Shown in pieces: positions 8,642 through 18,228 of a stretch of DNA of 64,000 bases. A program made the position numbers and the translations under genes. The notes below the pieces were generated by a model. The model was not told the origin of the DNA. It ran no database searches and was given only the letters and a program-made list of their open reading frames with translations. The stretch is taken from positions 792,767-856,766 of the forward strand of contig NZ_JAEPNI010000002.1 of NCBI RefSeq assembly GCF_017643475.1. Direction: 5' to 3'. The DNA comes from Maricaulis sp. GTDB lineage: Bacteria > Pseudomonadota > Alphaproteobacteria > Caulobacterales > Maricaulaceae. The first letter of the stretch is position 1, and each line of letters begins with the position of its first letter.

Positions 8642-10093
8642 TCAGGCCGTGTCGTCTTCGAGGCGCGCCGGTTCGTGTTCGATAGCCGGCAGATCGGCTC
8701 CGCCCTCTGCGGTAGCAAGCAGTTCGTCCGGCAGGGATTTCTTGGTCTGGGCACCGAGCTTCTTGAGCATTTCCGCCTGGCGGATGACATTGCCGCGACC
8801 AGAAACCAGTTTCGATTTCGCCTCGCCCCAGCTCTGGTGCGCACGATCAATCTGCACGCCCACCTTCTCCAGGTCCTCCACGAAGCCGTTGAACTTGTCG
8901 TAGAGCGCTCCGGCCCGCTCGGCGATGGCGCGGGCATTCTGGTTCTGGCGATCAATCGTCCACAGGTTCTGGACCGTGCGCATGGCCATCATCAGCGTCG
9001 TCGGCGTAGCGATCATCACCCCGCGGGAGAAGGCATCACTCGACAGCTCGGTGTCGTTCTGCAGGGCCAGGGAGGCTGCGCCCTCCAGCGGAATGAACAT
9101 CACGGTGAAGTTCACCCCTTCATAAAGGGCATCATAATTCTTCTCGCCCAGCGACTTGATATGGGTGCGCACGGAATTGATGTGCGCTTTTACCGCCGCG
9201 CCACGTTCCGCATCATCATCGGCATTCACCGCTCGCTCGAAATCCTTGAGCGAAACCTTGGAGTCGATGACCAGACGCTGCTGGCCCGGCATCTCGACGA
9301 CGACGTCCGGACGCAGGCGACGACCATCCTCGGTGGACTTGGTCTCCTGGGTGAAAAACTCATGCCCCTCGCGCAACCCGGCCTGTTCCAGGATCCGGGC
9401 CAGCACCAGCTCGCCCCAGTCACCCTGGACCTTGGAGGATGAGCTCAGTGCCTTTGTCAGGTTCTGCGCCTCTTCGGACATGCGCTTGGCGTCATTGTGC
9501 AGGGTCTGCATCACCGCCTCGATCTTGCTGGTCTGACCGGACCGGGTCTCGGCATCCTTGTTGACCTGGCTTTCCAACTTTCCGAGCTGTTCCCGCAACG
9601 GCGTCAGCAGGCGCTGCATGCCTTCCGCGCCCTGTTTGTTCAGCTCCTGCCCGGAACTTTTCAGGATCTCGTTCGCGGTCAGCTTGAACGCCTGGTTCAT
9701 CTCCTCGCGCGCGGCCTTGAGCTCGGCCAGGCGCGCCTGCTGGTGTTCGCGCTCTGCCTTCTGTTCCGACTGCAATGCAGCAAGCGTTTCCGACAGACGC
9801 AGCTTTTCCTCCTGGACCCCGGTGAGACGCTCAACAGCGGCATCACGTTCGCGCAGCAACTGGGCTTCCAGTTCGCTGACACGCTCGGCGCTGGCTTCAC
9901 CGGAGGTCTCGGCCGCCACACGGGCTGTTTCAGCGGTGTGAACACGCTCGCGAGTCTCGCTGATCTCACTCTCGAGCGCGGCCAGTTTTGCGCTCGGCCC
10001 GCGGCGCGCGAGGACAAAACCCAGACCTGCGCCGGCGAGAAGAGCAGCGGCTGCCGTGGTACCCATCAGGAGAAGCGAATCCATGTCGAACAT
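8642..10093 (-). CDS. rmuC: DNA recombination protein RmuC
   Basis: 483 residues. An N-terminal membrane anchor (residues about 6-28) is followed by a long coiled coil (about 35-200) and the RmuC nuclease-like core (about 215-420): [46 protein letters not shown] and ANFTVMF-like [13 protein letters not shown]. The core belongs to the PD-(D/E)xK-like nuclease group and limits inverted-repeat-driven rearrangement in E. coli. The ATG at 10093 is followed by another in-frame ATG at 10084 and neither has a clear ribosome-binding site. Neighbouring rmuC and def is common in alphaproteobacteria. Confidence 0.93.
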   Translation of the reverse strand: MFDMDSLLLMGTTAAAALLAGAGLGFVLARRGPSAKLAALESEISETRERVHTAETARVAAETSGEASAERVSELEAQLLRERDAAVERLTGVQEEKLRLSETLAALQSEQKAEREHQQARLAELKAAREEMNQAFKLTANEILKSSGQELNKQGAEGMQRLLTPLREQLGKLESQVNKDAETRSGQTSKIEAVMQTLHNDAKRMSEEAQNLTKALSSSSKVQGDWGELVLARILEQAGLREGHEFFTQETKSTEDGRRLRPDVVVEMPGQQRLVIDSKVSLKDFERAVNADDDAERGAAVKAHINSVRTHIKSLGEKNYDALYEGVNFTVMFIPLEGAASLALQNDTELSSDAFSRGVMIATPTTLMMAMRTVQNLWTIDRQNQNARAIAERAGALYDKFNGFVEDLEKVGVQIDRAHQSWGEAKSKLVSGRGNVIRQAEMLKKLGAQTKKSLPDELLATAEGGADLPAIEHEPARLEDDTA

Positions 10094-10227
10094 CCGAATC
10101 GTTGAACTGGCCTGACCCTAACACGCCCGACCAGACAAAACCTGTCACCCCACATGAAAACCCTTGCACACGAACAGCCCAGCGCAGATGCTGGGATGTC
10201 TGATCAGTCTGGCCCAGGGGATCCCGC

Positions 10228-10893
10228 ATGCGCCCACAGGCATTCTACAAATCGGTGTTTCACCAGCTGGTGCACGAATTCCATCCGCGCAGCATTCTGG
10301 ACGTGGGTTGTGGATCCGGCCGCTGGGTCCGTGAATTGCGCGAACAGGATATCAATGCGACCGGCATCGACACCTCGCCCTACGCTCATGCCACCAACCC
10401 CTTTGTGAAGACCGGACGGGCCAGCGATCTGCCGGTCGAGGACCAGTCCTTCGATCTCGTCTGCAGCGAATTCAGCGCTCATCATTTCCGTGATCTCGCC
10501 GGACATCTACGCGAGGCCTGCCGGGTCGCTACACGTGGCATCGCCATTCTCGACCCCTGGTATGATGACAGCATTCCCTCGCAGCGCTCGGCCCGGGCAC
10601 TGGATGAATGGATGAAGGCGATCGACCGCGCGGCGGGCGAGAGCCATCACAATTGCTACAGCGCCCAGGACTTCCTTGCGGCCATGCCGGATGATGTCGC
10701 TTTCACGCCGCAATTCATACACTTGCTCAAGCCGGATCCCATCCCGGACGACAAGCTGGACGAGATGATTGATCATCACCGCAAGAAGGCGCAGTCCGAC
10801 GAGGCTCAGTCTGCCTTGCCACCGGTGCTCGCGCAGATCGAACAGGACGGGATCAGCCAGGATGGCGCAATTATTTTCATAGCCCGTTTCTGA
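10228..10893 (+). CDS. class I SAM-dependent methyltransferase
   Basis: 221 residues. Motif I is ILDVGCGSGRWVREL (about residues 23-37), followed by ATGIDTSPYA for motif II and the region FDLVCSEFSAHHFRDL for motifs III/post-III, as in methyltransferase family 11. The substrate is not evident. The ATG at 10228 has AGGGG upstream. A 61-base gap separates it from the acyltransferase at 10955, so they may be co-transcribed. The sequence has no membrane segment. Confidence 0.85.
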   Translation: MRPQAFYKSVFHQLVHEFHPRSILDVGCGSGRWVRELREQDINATGIDTSPYAHATNPFVKTGRASDLPVEDQSFDLVCSEFSAHHFRDLAGHLREACRVATRGIAILDPWYDDSIPSQRSARALDEWMKAIDRAAGESHHNCYSAQDFLAAMPDDVAFTPQFIHLLKPDPIPDDKLDEMIDHHRKKAQSDEAQSALPPVLAQIEQDGISQDGAIIFIARF

Positions 10894-10954
10894 AACGGAC
10901 AATCCGGCCCCCGACTTGCATTCCCCCCCCTGCAGGTGAATTGGGAGCCTGTCC

Positions 10955-12073
10955 ATGCACGTCGAAAACGTATCAATCAAGGACATCACGACCGAGCAGA
11001 TCGTGCAATGGAACCGCTGGGCGGCTCCGAATGGCACGCTCGCGAGCCCTTACTTCCGGTTCGAGTTCGCGGAAATCGTTTCCTGGGCGCGTGACGATGT
11101 GCGGGTCGGCATTATTCGCGATGGTGAGGAAATCCTCGCCTATTTCCCACACCATATGCCCAAGGACGGGATTGCCCGTCCGATCGGTGCGCCGATGAGC
11201 GACTACCAGGGTGTGATTGCTGGCGATTATTCCCGCCTCTCGCTGGATCTGGTCGCAAAGGCTGCCGGCTGTTCCGCCCTGGTCTATGACAACTGGTACT
11301 GTCCGATGGGTGGCCATCCGGGTGGTCTGCGTGAACGCGATGGTTCCGTGATCGCCGATCTGGGCGAAGGCGCGGACAGCTATTTCGCGCAGCGCAAGAC
11401 GGCCTTCAAGGACCATTTCAAGAAATCTGCCCGCCGGCAGCGTGCTGCAGAGCGCGATTTCGGCCCGGTCCGTGTAGAGCTGGGCGATGCGTCCGGCGAA
11501 GCCTTTGCCGCGCTGGTGGACTGGAAGCGTCGCCAATACACCGAAACCGGCAAGCTGGATGTGATGGGCATTCCCTGGGTGCGCCGTGTGCTGGACGATC
11601 TGCGTCGCCGCGAAGGCCAGGAATTTTCCGGCCTGACGGCCTCACTCTGGTTCGGTGATCGCCTGGCCGCCGTCGAGTTCGGACTGGTGGGCGCGGACAT
11701 CTATCACTCCTGGTTCCCGGCCTATGATCCGGACCTTGCCAAATACTCGCCCGGCCTCCTGCTGCTGCACGGCCTGTTCGAACAGGCACAGGATCGTGGG
11801 CTGCAACGCATCGATCTGGGTCGCGGTGGCGCGCACTACAAGAAGTATTATGCCAGTTACGAAGTCGCACTGGACAGCGGTCGCTTCCTGCGCCCGGGGT
11901 TGGCAGCACTGGGCATTCGGGGATGGGAATACGCAGAGACAGCGGCCTCGATACTGCCGAGCAAGATCGCGCAGGTCCCCTGCCGCGCACGGCGTCGCTG
12001 GGCCCAGATCAGTGCATTTGAAACACAATTCTCATCACGAATTAACTCCTTCGCGAGCGCGTTCAGCCTTTAG
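10955..12073 (+). CDS. FemAB/BioF2-like GNAT acyltransferase
   Basis: 372 residues with two tandem GNAT-like halves, as in the BioF2-like/CelD group of acyltransferases linked to exopolysaccharide or peptidoglycan modification. Recognisable parts are FKDHFKKSARRQRAAERDFG (about residues 147-168), the VDWKRRQYTETG segment, and the acetyl-CoA-fold strand/helix LFEQAQDRGLQRIDLGRGGAHYKKYYAS. GGGAG lies eight bases before the ATG. No signal peptide is present, so it acts in the cytoplasm. The acyl acceptor is unknown. Confidence 0.8.
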   Translation: MHVENVSIKDITTEQIVQWNRWAAPNGTLASPYFRFEFAEIVSWARDDVRVGIIRDGEEILAYFPHHMPKDGIARPIGAPMSDYQGVIAGDYSRLSLDLVAKAAGCSALVYDNWYCPMGGHPGGLRERDGSVIADLGEGADSYFAQRKTAFKDHFKKSARRQRAAERDFGPVRVELGDASGEAFAALVDWKRRQYTETGKLDVMGIPWVRRVLDDLRRREGQEFSGLTASLWFGDRLAAVEFGLVGADIYHSWFPAYDPDLAKYSPGLLLLHGLFEQAQDRGLQRIDLGRGGAHYKKYYASYEVALDSGRFLRPGLAALGIRGWEYAETAASILPSKIAQVPCRARRRWAQISAFETQFSSRINSFASAFSL

Positions 12074-12139
12074 GCCATTGCCCCCTTTTCTCTCTTGCAA
12101 AGCAGACCTATTTTCTGGTCAGCATCCAGGGAGTTTTTC

Positions 12140-13270
12140 ATGCGCATCGCCACTGCTTGTCTCGTTCTGGCCACTCTCGGCACCCAGGCTCATGCCCAGC
12201 CGGTTCTGGTCGAATCCGAAGTTGCAGATTTTTCGGTCGTTGAAGTCGCGACTGGTCTGGAATTCCCCTGGTCCATCGCACCGCTGGACGCGGGCAATCT
12301 CCTGGTGACCGAGCGCGAAGGCCGGCTCAACCATGTCAATGTCACCTCCGGTGAAGTCACCGCGATCCGTGGCCTGCCGGATGATATCCTGGTCAGCGGA
12401 CAGGGCGGTTTGTTGGGCGTCGCGATCCACCCGGATTTTGACCAGAACCGCCTCGTCTATTTTGCCTATTCAAAAGGGACCGAACGCGCCAACCGCACCT
12501 CGCTGGCCCGCGGCCGCCTGTCCGAGGACATGAGCACGCTGGAAGCGGTCGAGACCATCTTCGATGTGAATTTCGAGAAACGGCGCGGTTATCATTTCGG
12601 CGGCCGGGTCCAGTTTATGGACGATCTGTCCGTGCTGCTGACCACGGGTGATGGCTACATGCACATGAATGAGTCCCAGAACCTGGAGAACCACATCGGT
12701 ACGATCGTGCGCGTCAATGATGATGGCAGCGTACCCTTCGACAATCCGTTCGCGACGACGGCCGCAGCCCAGCCCGAGATTTACTCCTACGGCCACCGCA
12801 ATGTGCAGGGCATCGCCATCCACCCGGAAACCCGCCGCGCCTGGGCGCATGAACACGGGCCGCGCGGCGGTGACGAGATCAATATCATCCGACCGGGCGA
12901 CAATTACGGCTGGCCGCTGGTCACCTACGGCATCGACTATGATGGTTCGATTATCTCCGAGGAGAGCGAAGGCCCTGGCTTTACAAGCCCGGTCTGGCAA
13001 TGGACGCCATCACTCGCACCGTCCGGCATGGCCTTCTATTCCGGCGATCAATTCCCGGGCTGGGAAGGCGATCTGCTGGTAGCGACACTCGCTGGTTCCA
13101 CACTGCTTCGCTACGAGGTCGACAATGACTCTGTGCTGACTGAGGAACGCATGCTGTCGGACCTGGGACAGCGTCTCCGCGATGTGGCCATAGGCGTCGA
13201 CGGTTATGTCTATCTGGCCGTTGATGATCTGGACGGGCGCATCCTGCGACTGGAACCAGTGGTCAACTAG
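12140..13270 (+). CDS. secreted PQQ-dependent sugar (aldose) dehydrogenase
   Basis: 376 residues. A signal peptide (MRIATACLVLATLGTQAHA) sends it to the periplasm. The six-bladed propeller of the YliI/soluble glucose dehydrogenase family is evident from FPWSIAPLDAGNLLVTEREGRL, GQGGLLGVAIHPDF (with the catalytic-type histidine), SYGHRNVQGIAIHP and EHGPRGGDEINIIRPGDNYGWP. Members oxidise aldoses using pyrroloquinoline quinone; no PQQ synthesis genes are in the window. The ATG at 12140 is preceded by CAGGGAG. It converges with the queuosine-precursor transporter gene (four-base overlap). Confidence 0.9.
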   Translation: MRIATACLVLATLGTQAHAQPVLVESEVADFSVVEVATGLEFPWSIAPLDAGNLLVTEREGRLNHVNVTSGEVTAIRGLPDDILVSGQGGLLGVAIHPDFDQNRLVYFAYSKGTERANRTSLARGRLSEDMSTLEAVETIFDVNFEKRRGYHFGGRVQFMDDLSVLLTTGDGYMHMNESQNLENHIGTIVRVNDDGSVPFDNPFATTAAAQPEIYSYGHRNVQGIAIHPETRRAWAHEHGPRGGDEINIIRPGDNYGWPLVTYGIDYDGSIISEESEGPGFTSPVWQWTPSLAPSGMAFYSGDQFPGWEGDLLVATLAGSTLLRYEVDNDSVLTEERMLSDLGQRLRDVAIGVDGYVYLAVDDLDGRILRLEPVVN

Positions 13271-13989
13271 CCGCGGAAATCGAACAGCTTGCGATCCGTC
13301 GCTATGTTCCGGAGCAGGTAGACAACGGGTGTGTCCAGAAAGGCCACCGAGACCTTCACCAGGACCTGACCAAGAACGATACTGGCCACGGCGGCCAAGG
13401 GCATGGTTCCGCCGAACGCGACCGTGACGAACACGATCGAGTCGAGGACCTGCGAGACAGTCGTGGAAATGTTATTGCGCAGCCAAAGGCGGTTCTTGCC
13501 TTTCTCGCGATGCTTGAGGTGATGGAAGATAAAGACACCTGACAGGGCACTCAGGCCAAAGGCCACAACACCTGCCAGATTGATCCGCATCGACGCCCCC
13601 AGCACGCTTTCAAACGCGGCATCGCGTTCCGGCGCCCAGCTATCGGCGATGCCTATAAAGGGAAAGACATCCTCCCCGCCCAGTGCGTAGCCGATCAGGA
13701 TGAACATCACAAAGCGCATGACGAGGCCTGCATAGACCGTCATCAGGGCGAATGACCTGCCCCAGACTTCCGAGATAACATCCGTCTCCAGATAGGTCAG
13801 GCCGAAGGCAACCGAGCCCGCCGGGACCAGCACGACAAGGGGGCCGAAATGGAAGCTCTGGATCTTAACGGCGGTGATCGCGGCCAGGACCAGGGAGACC
13901 ATGAACAGGCCGATGCAGAAGAAGAGTACGAAGTCCTTGCGATTGACGGCAAGTTCCCGCGTCGTCTTTGGATCGAGAGGATTGCTCAC
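13267..13989 (-). CDS. yhhQ: queuosine precursor transporter (YhhQ/VUT family)
   Basis: 240 residues with about six membrane helices. Family hallmarks are LTYLETDVISEVWG and the late segment RNNISTTVSQVLDSIVFVTVAF; YhhQ imports preQ0/preQ1 for tRNA queuosine synthesis. The start is a GTG: I prefer the one at 13989 (MSNPLDPKTT) because TGAGG lies six bases upstream, but a GTG four codons earlier at 14001 is possible. The protein is an inner-membrane transporter. It is separated from recR by about 60 bases and transcribed in the same direction. Confidence 0.9.
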   Translation of the reverse strand: MSNPLDPKTTRELAVNRKDFVLFFCIGLFMVSLVLAAITAVKIQSFHFGPLVVLVPAGSVAFGLTYLETDVISEVWGRSFALMTVYAGLVMRFVMFILIGYALGGEDVFPFIGIADSWAPERDAAFESVLGASMRINLAGVVAFGLSALSGVFIFHHLKHREKGKNRLWLRNNISTTVSQVLDSIVFVTVAFGGTMPLAAVASIVLGQVLVKVSVAFLDTPVVYLLRNIATDRKLFDFRG

Positions 13990-14051
13990 GCGGGGCCTCA
14001 CTCAGCGCCGAAACGTCGAGTTGAGAACTAACGTGATTCCTATCGGATGAT

Positions 14052-14657
14052 TCAGACCGTGGACCGGCTCTTGAAAGCGGCTGCGAGTGTGCCGTCGTCC
14101 AGATAGTCCAGTTCGCCGCCTACAGGCACGCCTCGCGCCAGCGACGTTACCTGGACACCGGCAGCGTCCAGCCGATCTGCCAGGTAGTGCGCGGTAGTCT
14201 GCCCGTCGACGGTCGCATTGAGCGCCAGCACGATTTCGGTGACTTCGGAACGCTCGGCGCGTTCGATCAGCTTGGCGATATTGAGATCTTCCGGGCGCAC
14301 ACCGTCCAGCGCCGACAACACGCCACCCAGCACATGGTACCGTCCCTTGAAAGCGCCAGCCCGCTCCAGCGCCCACAGATCGCCGACTGTCTCGACCACA
14401 CAGATTGCGTTTTCGGCTCGATTGGGGGCCGAACAGACCGCACAGGGATCGCTGACATCCATGTTTCCACATTCACTGCAGGCCGAGATCTTGTCCGCGG
14501 CGTCGGCCAGCGCGTCGGCCAACGGACGCATCAACGCATCCCGGCGCCCCAGCAAGTGCAGGGCCGCGCGCCGCGCGGAACGCGGGCCCAGGCCTGGCAT
14601 TTTGGACAGGAGATTGATCAGTCGCTCGATCTCGGGACCGGCTGAGGCAGTACGCAT
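14052..14657 (-). CDS. recR: recombination mediator RecR
   Basis: 201 residues, standard length. RecR with RecF/RecO loads RecA at gaps. Helix-hairpin-helix at residues about 10-35 (LPGLG-like [11 protein letters not shown]), a four-cysteine zinc finger (C60, C63, C72, C75), then a TOPRIM domain beginning [15 protein letters not shown] and a C-terminal Walker-B-like [12 protein letters not shown]. The ATG at 14657 has AGGAA upstream. It lies nine bases after ybaB in the conserved dnaX-ybaB-recR operon. Confidence 0.97.
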   Translation of the reverse strand: MRTASAGPEIERLINLLSKMPGLGPRSARRAALHLLGRRDALMRPLADALADAADKISACSECGNMDVSDPCAVCSAPNRAENAICVVETVGDLWALERAGAFKGRYHVLGGVLSALDGVRPEDLNIAKLIERAERSEVTEIVLALNATVDGQTTAHYLADRLDAAGVQVTSLARGVPVGGELDYLDDGTLAAAFKSRSTV

Positions 14658-14666
14658 GGGTAATTC

Positions 14667-14990
14667 CTAGAACGGCAGGGACATGCCCGGTGGCAATTGC
14701 AGCCCAGCGGTCGCGTCCTGCATGAGCTCTTTCTGCTTGTCTTCCGCCTTGCGGCGCGCCTCGTTATGGGCCGCCAGGACCAGGTCTTCCAGTATTTCAG
14801 GCTCGGACGGATCAATCATGGTCGGATCAATGCGCAGGGCCTTCATATCGCCCTTGGCCGTCAGCGTGACCGCGACCATGCCGCCGCCCGCCTCACCCGT
14901 GACAAGGGCCTCGTCGAGCGCAGCCTGGGCCTCAGCCATCTTCTCTTGCATGGCCTGAGCCTGTTTCATCAGTCCCATCAGGTCTTTCAC
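14667..14990 (-). CDS. ybaB: YbaB/EbfC nucleoid-associated protein
   Basis: 107 residues. YbaB-family dimers bind DNA and are nearly always encoded between dnaX and recR. The sequence has the usual N-terminal helix MKDLMGLMKQAQAMQEKM, the central strand region MVAVTLTAKGDMKALRIDP and the helix LEDLVLAAHNEARRKAEDKQ. Translation begins at a GTG (14990) that overlaps the dnaX stop (GTGA), so it is translationally coupled to dnaX. Confidence 0.95.
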   Translation of the reverse strand: MKDLMGLMKQAQAMQEKMAEAQAALDEALVTGEAGGGMVAVTLTAKGDMKALRIDPTMIDPSEPEILEDLVLAAHNEARRKAEDKQKELMQDATAGLQLPPGMSLPF

Positions 14991-16753
14991 GCTCGGTTCT
15001 CCGTACTTTCAATCTGTTCGGCATCATCGCCGGATTCGACCGGTTTCGGATCCCGGATTTTCACCAGTTCCGCACCCGGGAAAAGTTCCATCGCCTCAAC
15101 GACCGCCGGATCGCGATGCGCCGCATCTACCCGTTCCTGCTTGAGACGAAGCTTGCGCTCGGCCCAGGTCTCTCCGCCCTCCTGCCCAGGGTCTGCGAGA
15201 ATGGCCCAGCGATCACCCGTCCACTCCAGCAAACGTTTGGCCAGCCGCTGGGCGAGATCGGTGGGCGCTTCTTCGACGGGCTGGAAGGTGAAGGCACAGG
15301 CTTGCACAGCGACCGGACGGACAAATCGCTCCACGTCAGACTGCAGCCCGATATCGCGCTTGGCCTGAAGCAGGGCGATCAATTCCTCGAAATCATGCGG
15401 ACCGTTTCCGGCAGATGGTTCCGAAGCGACCGGGCTTGCCTGGGCGACCGGTTGGGATGGCGCCGGTCTCGCCTCAGGCTTTCCCGGCGCCTCCGGCGGC
15501 ACCGTAGCGGGCGGTGTCGACGCCAGCAATCGCGCGGCATCCTCCGGCGGGGGCAACATCGCGGCAGAGATCAGACGCAACAGCGTCATCTCGGCAGCAG
15601 ACAATGCATCGGGAGCCTGGCGAATATCATCCAGCGCCGTCAGCAGAATGCGCCAATATCGCGTCAGCTGGCCCAGCGTCATGCGTTCGGACAGGTTTGC
15701 GAGACGCTCGATCGTCTCGGCGGCCTCGCCCAGGTCCGCGGATTTGCCAACGGCCTTAACCCGGGAAAGCGAGTGCACATAGTCCAGCAGATCGCGCGTG
15801 ATGACGATCGGATCGCCACCGGCATCATACAGCGAGGCCAGCTCGTCGAGCGCGTCCGATGTGCGCCCGCTCAGCGCATGTTCCAGCAGATCCAGCACGC
15901 GAGCTCGGTCTGCCAGACCGAGCATGTTGCGAACATCCTCGGCACCGACCGGCGCATCCTGGTCACCGCCCTGGACTATGGCCTGGTCCAGCAGGGAGAG
16001 CGCGTCACGCACCGAGCCTTCGGCCGCGCGGGCGATCAGCGAGAGACCGTCGCGATCGACCGAAGCATGCTCCAGACCGCAGATACGATCGAGATGATCG
16101 GTGAGAACCTCGCGATCAATACGCTTGAGGTCAAAACGCTGGCAGCGCGACAACACAGTCACCGGCACCTTGCGGATCTCGGTCGTCGCAAAGATGAACT
16201 TGGCGTGCGAAGGCGGTTCTTCCAGCGTCTTAAGCAGGGCGTTGAAGGCGGAGGTCGACAGCATGTGGACCTCGTCGATGATGTAGACCTTGTAGCGGCC
16301 CGACACCGGCGCGTAACGCACACCTTCCAGGATCTCGCGGATATCGCCGACACCCGTGCGCGAGGCGGCGTCCATTTCCATCACATCGACATGAGCCGAG
16401 CGCGCAATGGCATCGCAATGCACACCGCGCTGCTTGAGCTCCATGTGCGGAGCATCGATCTCGTCCGTCGTGTAGTTCAGGGCCCGTGCGATCAGACGCG
16501 CCGTGGTGGTCTTGCCCACCCCGCGCACCCCGGTCAGCATATAGGCGTGAGCGATCCGGCCCGCCGCAAACGCATTGGTGAGCGTACGAACCATGGCCTC
16601 CTGGCCTATCAGGTCCTCGAATGTGTCGGGTCGGTACTTGCGTGCCAGCACCTGATAGCTGGCATCAGCCTCTGCCGCAGGTAGGTCGAGCCCCGGCATG
16701 AGAGCTTCCTCCGCCGCTCCGGCGTCGTCATTCTGGAGCAGCGTATCGTCCAT
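14987..16753 (-). CDS. dnaX: DNA polymerase III subunits gamma/tau
   Basis: 588 residues from the ATG at 16753. It is the clamp-loader ATPase: Walker A GVRGVGKTTTAR (about 75-86), Walker B IIDEVHML, sensor 1 FIFATTE, and the arginine-finger region SRCQRFDLKR. The zinc module that in E. coli has four cysteines keeps only C113 (VHCDAIARSAHVDV), a loss shared by alphaproteobacterial DnaX proteins. The long Pro/Ala-rich stretch (about 430-480) is the linker to the tau C-terminus. An in-frame extension upstream is not coding: it is the SRP RNA gene. Confidence 0.95.
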   Translation of the reverse strand: MDDTLLQNDDAGAAEEALMPGLDLPAAEADASYQVLARKYRPDTFEDLIGQEAMVRTLTNAFAAGRIAHAYMLTGVRGVGKTTTARLIARALNYTTDEIDAPHMELKQRGVHCDAIARSAHVDVMEMDAASRTGVGDIREILEGVRYAPVSGRYKVYIIDEVHMLSTSAFNALLKTLEEPPSHAKFIFATTEIRKVPVTVLSRCQRFDLKRIDREVLTDHLDRICGLEHASVDRDGLSLIARAAEGSVRDALSLLDQAIVQGGDQDAPVGAEDVRNMLGLADRARVLDLLEHALSGRTSDALDELASLYDAGGDPIVITRDLLDYVHSLSRVKAVGKSADLGEAAETIERLANLSERMTLGQLTRYWRILLTALDDIRQAPDALSAAEMTLLRLISAAMLPPPEDAARLLASTPPATVPPEAPGKPEARPAPSQPVAQASPVASEPSAGNGPHDFEELIALLQAKRDIGLQSDVERFVRPVAVQACAFTFQPVEEAPTDLAQRLAKRLLEWTGDRWAILADPGQEGGETWAERKLRLKQERVDAAHRDPAVVEAMELFPGAELVKIRDPKPVESGDDAEQIESTENRA

Positions 16754-16784
16754 GCGATCTCTTGGGCTGGAGGAACGAATTAGA

Positions 16785-16886
16785 GGTGGAAGACCGGACA
16801 GCGACCCGAACGGAAACTCGTTACGGCTGCTTCCTTCCGGACCTGACCGGGTTGGCGAGGCGCTCGTCCACCGCCGATCTTCCACC
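16785..16886 (-). ncRNA. ffs: signal recognition particle RNA, short (4.5S) type
   Basis: The minus strand carries the universally conserved apical core GGTCAGGTCCGGAAGGAAGC. The ends pair: GGTGGAAGA at the 5' end with TCTTCCACC at the 3' end, closing a single long hairpin of about 102 bases, the size of the short bacterial SRP RNA. It guides membrane proteins with Ffh. It is transcribed toward dnaX, starting 32 bases upstream of the dnaX ATG at its 3' end. A good promoter lies at 16890-16918. Confidence 0.95.
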
Positions 16887-16889
16887 CCC

Positions 16890-16918
16890 TATATCGCGCG
16901 CCAGAGCCTGGACCGCAA
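16890..16918 (-). promoter_or_regulatory. promoter of the SRP RNA gene
   Basis: On the minus strand TTGCGG (16918-16913) and GATATA (16895-16890) are separated by 17 bases and end four bases before the first paired base of the SRP RNA, the expected spacing for a housekeeping sigma-factor promoter. It probably also feeds dnaX-ybaB-recR. Confidence 0.7.
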
Positions 16919-16927
16919 GGGGCTGCA

Positions 16928-17155
16928 TCACTGATGACTGACCGGGAGGGCTTCACTCGCTGCAGCCGCGCCTCGCAGGAAGGCCTCATGATCATCCAGC
17001 AGCTCGACGAGACCCGTCTCATCGCCCGTCGCCAGCAGCAGTTCACGCCAATAGGCCAGGACATTGATCTGGGTTGCCAACCAATCGCGAACGGCGTGTT
17101 CGGTCCGGGTCGCGGCGGGGGTCATGTTCGGGCAGGAATAGTTCGCGATGTTCAT
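16928..17155 (-). CDS. small hypothetical protein, 75 aa
   Basis: I do not recognise a family. The reading frame is credible because GGAGGTG lies eight bases before the ATG and the predicted protein is a compact helical one: RTEHAVRDWLATQINVLAYWREL then LVELLDDHEAFLRGAAAASEAL. One cysteine (C8), no signal peptide or membrane segment. It is transcribed toward the SRP RNA, its stop lying ten bases before the promoter of that gene, and diverges from nudC. Confidence 0.65.
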   Translation of the reverse strand: MNIANYSCPNMTPAATRTEHAVRDWLATQINVLAYWRELLLATGDETGLVELLDDHEAFLRGAAAASEALPVSHQ

Positions 17156-17283
17156 CTGTCACCTCCAGCACCAGATTGTTGCGACTCATTCTCAAAAGCA
17201 AGATCTTTCTTGCCGGTCCAGTGAAAGCAATGGTGGAAAATCTCGCTGCTCCACCCCACATTGCGCCCGAACGAGGAGATGCC

Positions 17284-18177
17284 ATGAACGACCGATCCCT
17301 GCTTGGAAGTGCCGGAGGCATGGTTTTCGCCGGCTCCCCGCTCGACCGTTGCGAAGTCCTGCGCCGGGACGAGGTCTTGCTGGCGGCTGAAGCCGAGAAA
17401 CCGGAGGCGCGTATTCTTCACCTCCACCAGGGAGATCCCGAAGTCGATGATGACGGGCTGATCTGGCACCCGCTCGATCATGCGGCCAAACAGGATCCGG
17501 GTCGGATTTTCCTCGGCCAGCTGAACGGCCAACCCCTGTTTGCCCTGCCGGGTCCGATGAGCGGGCAACACATTCCTGCCCGCGCGGCAGCCATGCAAAT
17601 CCCGCATCAAGACGCGGCGATCTACGCGCAGGCGAAATCCGTGCTGGACTGGCATTACCGGCATCAATTCTGTGCACGCTGTGGAAGTCCGACGAACATG
17701 GCAGCGGGCGGCGCAAAACGCGTTTGCCCCTCCTGCGAGACCGAGTATTTCCCGCGTGTGGACCCCGTCGTGATCATGCTGGCCCAGCATGAGGACAAGG
17801 TCCTGCTCGGCCGGCAAGCTAGCTGGCCGCCGGGTGTCTGGTCTGCCCTGGCAGGTTTTGTTGAGCCGGCCGAGACGCTGGAAGAAGCCTGTGCCCGGGA
17901 ACTCTCGGAAGAGGCGGGCCTGGCTGTCGATATTGCCGCGACGCGCTATATCCTGTGCCAGCCCTGGCCTTTCCCCTCCTCATTGATGGTTGGCCTGCTG
18001 GCCCCGGCAACAAGCCCGGATCTGACTGTCGATACCGAGGAGCTGGAAGCGGCGCGCTGGTTCAGCCGCGCCGATGTCATCGCCATGCTTGACGGCAAAC
18101 ACCCGCACGCAGCCCTGCCGCCGTCCATCGCCATCGCGCGGCGACTTGTGGAGCTGTGGGCAGCGGAGAAGGTCTAG
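17284..18177 (+). CDS. nudC: NAD(H) pyrophosphatase / NAD-cap decapping hydrolase
   Basis: 297 residues. NudC hydrolyses NAD(H) to NMN(H) and AMP and removes NAD caps from RNA 5' ends. The zinc ribbon has C130, C133, C148 and C151. The Nudix box at residues 191-213 (GFVEPAETLEEACARELSEEAGL) fits Gx5Ex7REUxEExGU. CQPWPFPSSLM at 225-235 is the NudC-specific signature that distinguishes it from other Nudix enzymes. The ATG at 17284 follows GAGGAG; in-frame codons further upstream lie opposite the small gene at 16928 and have no family similarity. Confidence 0.96.
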   Translation: MNDRSLLGSAGGMVFAGSPLDRCEVLRRDEVLLAAEAEKPEARILHLHQGDPEVDDDGLIWHPLDHAAKQDPGRIFLGQLNGQPLFALPGPMSGQHIPARAAAMQIPHQDAAIYAQAKSVLDWHYRHQFCARCGSPTNMAAGGAKRVCPSCETEYFPRVDPVVIMLAQHEDKVLLGRQASWPPGVWSALAGFVEPAETLEEACARELSEEAGLAVDIAATRYILCQPWPFPSSLMVGLLAPATSPDLTVDTEELEAARWFSRADVIAMLDGKHPHAALPPSIAIARRLVELWAAEKV

Positions 18178-18183
18178 CCCAAC

Positions 18184-18209
18184 AAAAAGGGGCCGACGAA
18201 CCGGCCCCT
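18184..18209 (-). terminator. intrinsic terminator of the AhpD-like gene
   Basis: Perfect eight-base stem AGGGGCCG / CGGCCCCT with a six-base loop (18188-18209). On the minus strand it is followed by a T run (complement of A at 18184-18188), 20 bases past the stop of the gene at 18229. nudC ends just before it on the other strand and could use the stem as well, although no T run follows in that direction. Confidence 0.85.
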
Positions 18210-18228
18210 GAGGCGGAGGGAGGAGGAA

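Noticed and set aside
16754..16885. In-frame N-terminal extension of DnaX
   Set aside because: The extension lies exactly over the SRP RNA and has no family similarity; the conserved DnaX N-terminus begins at the ATG at 16753.
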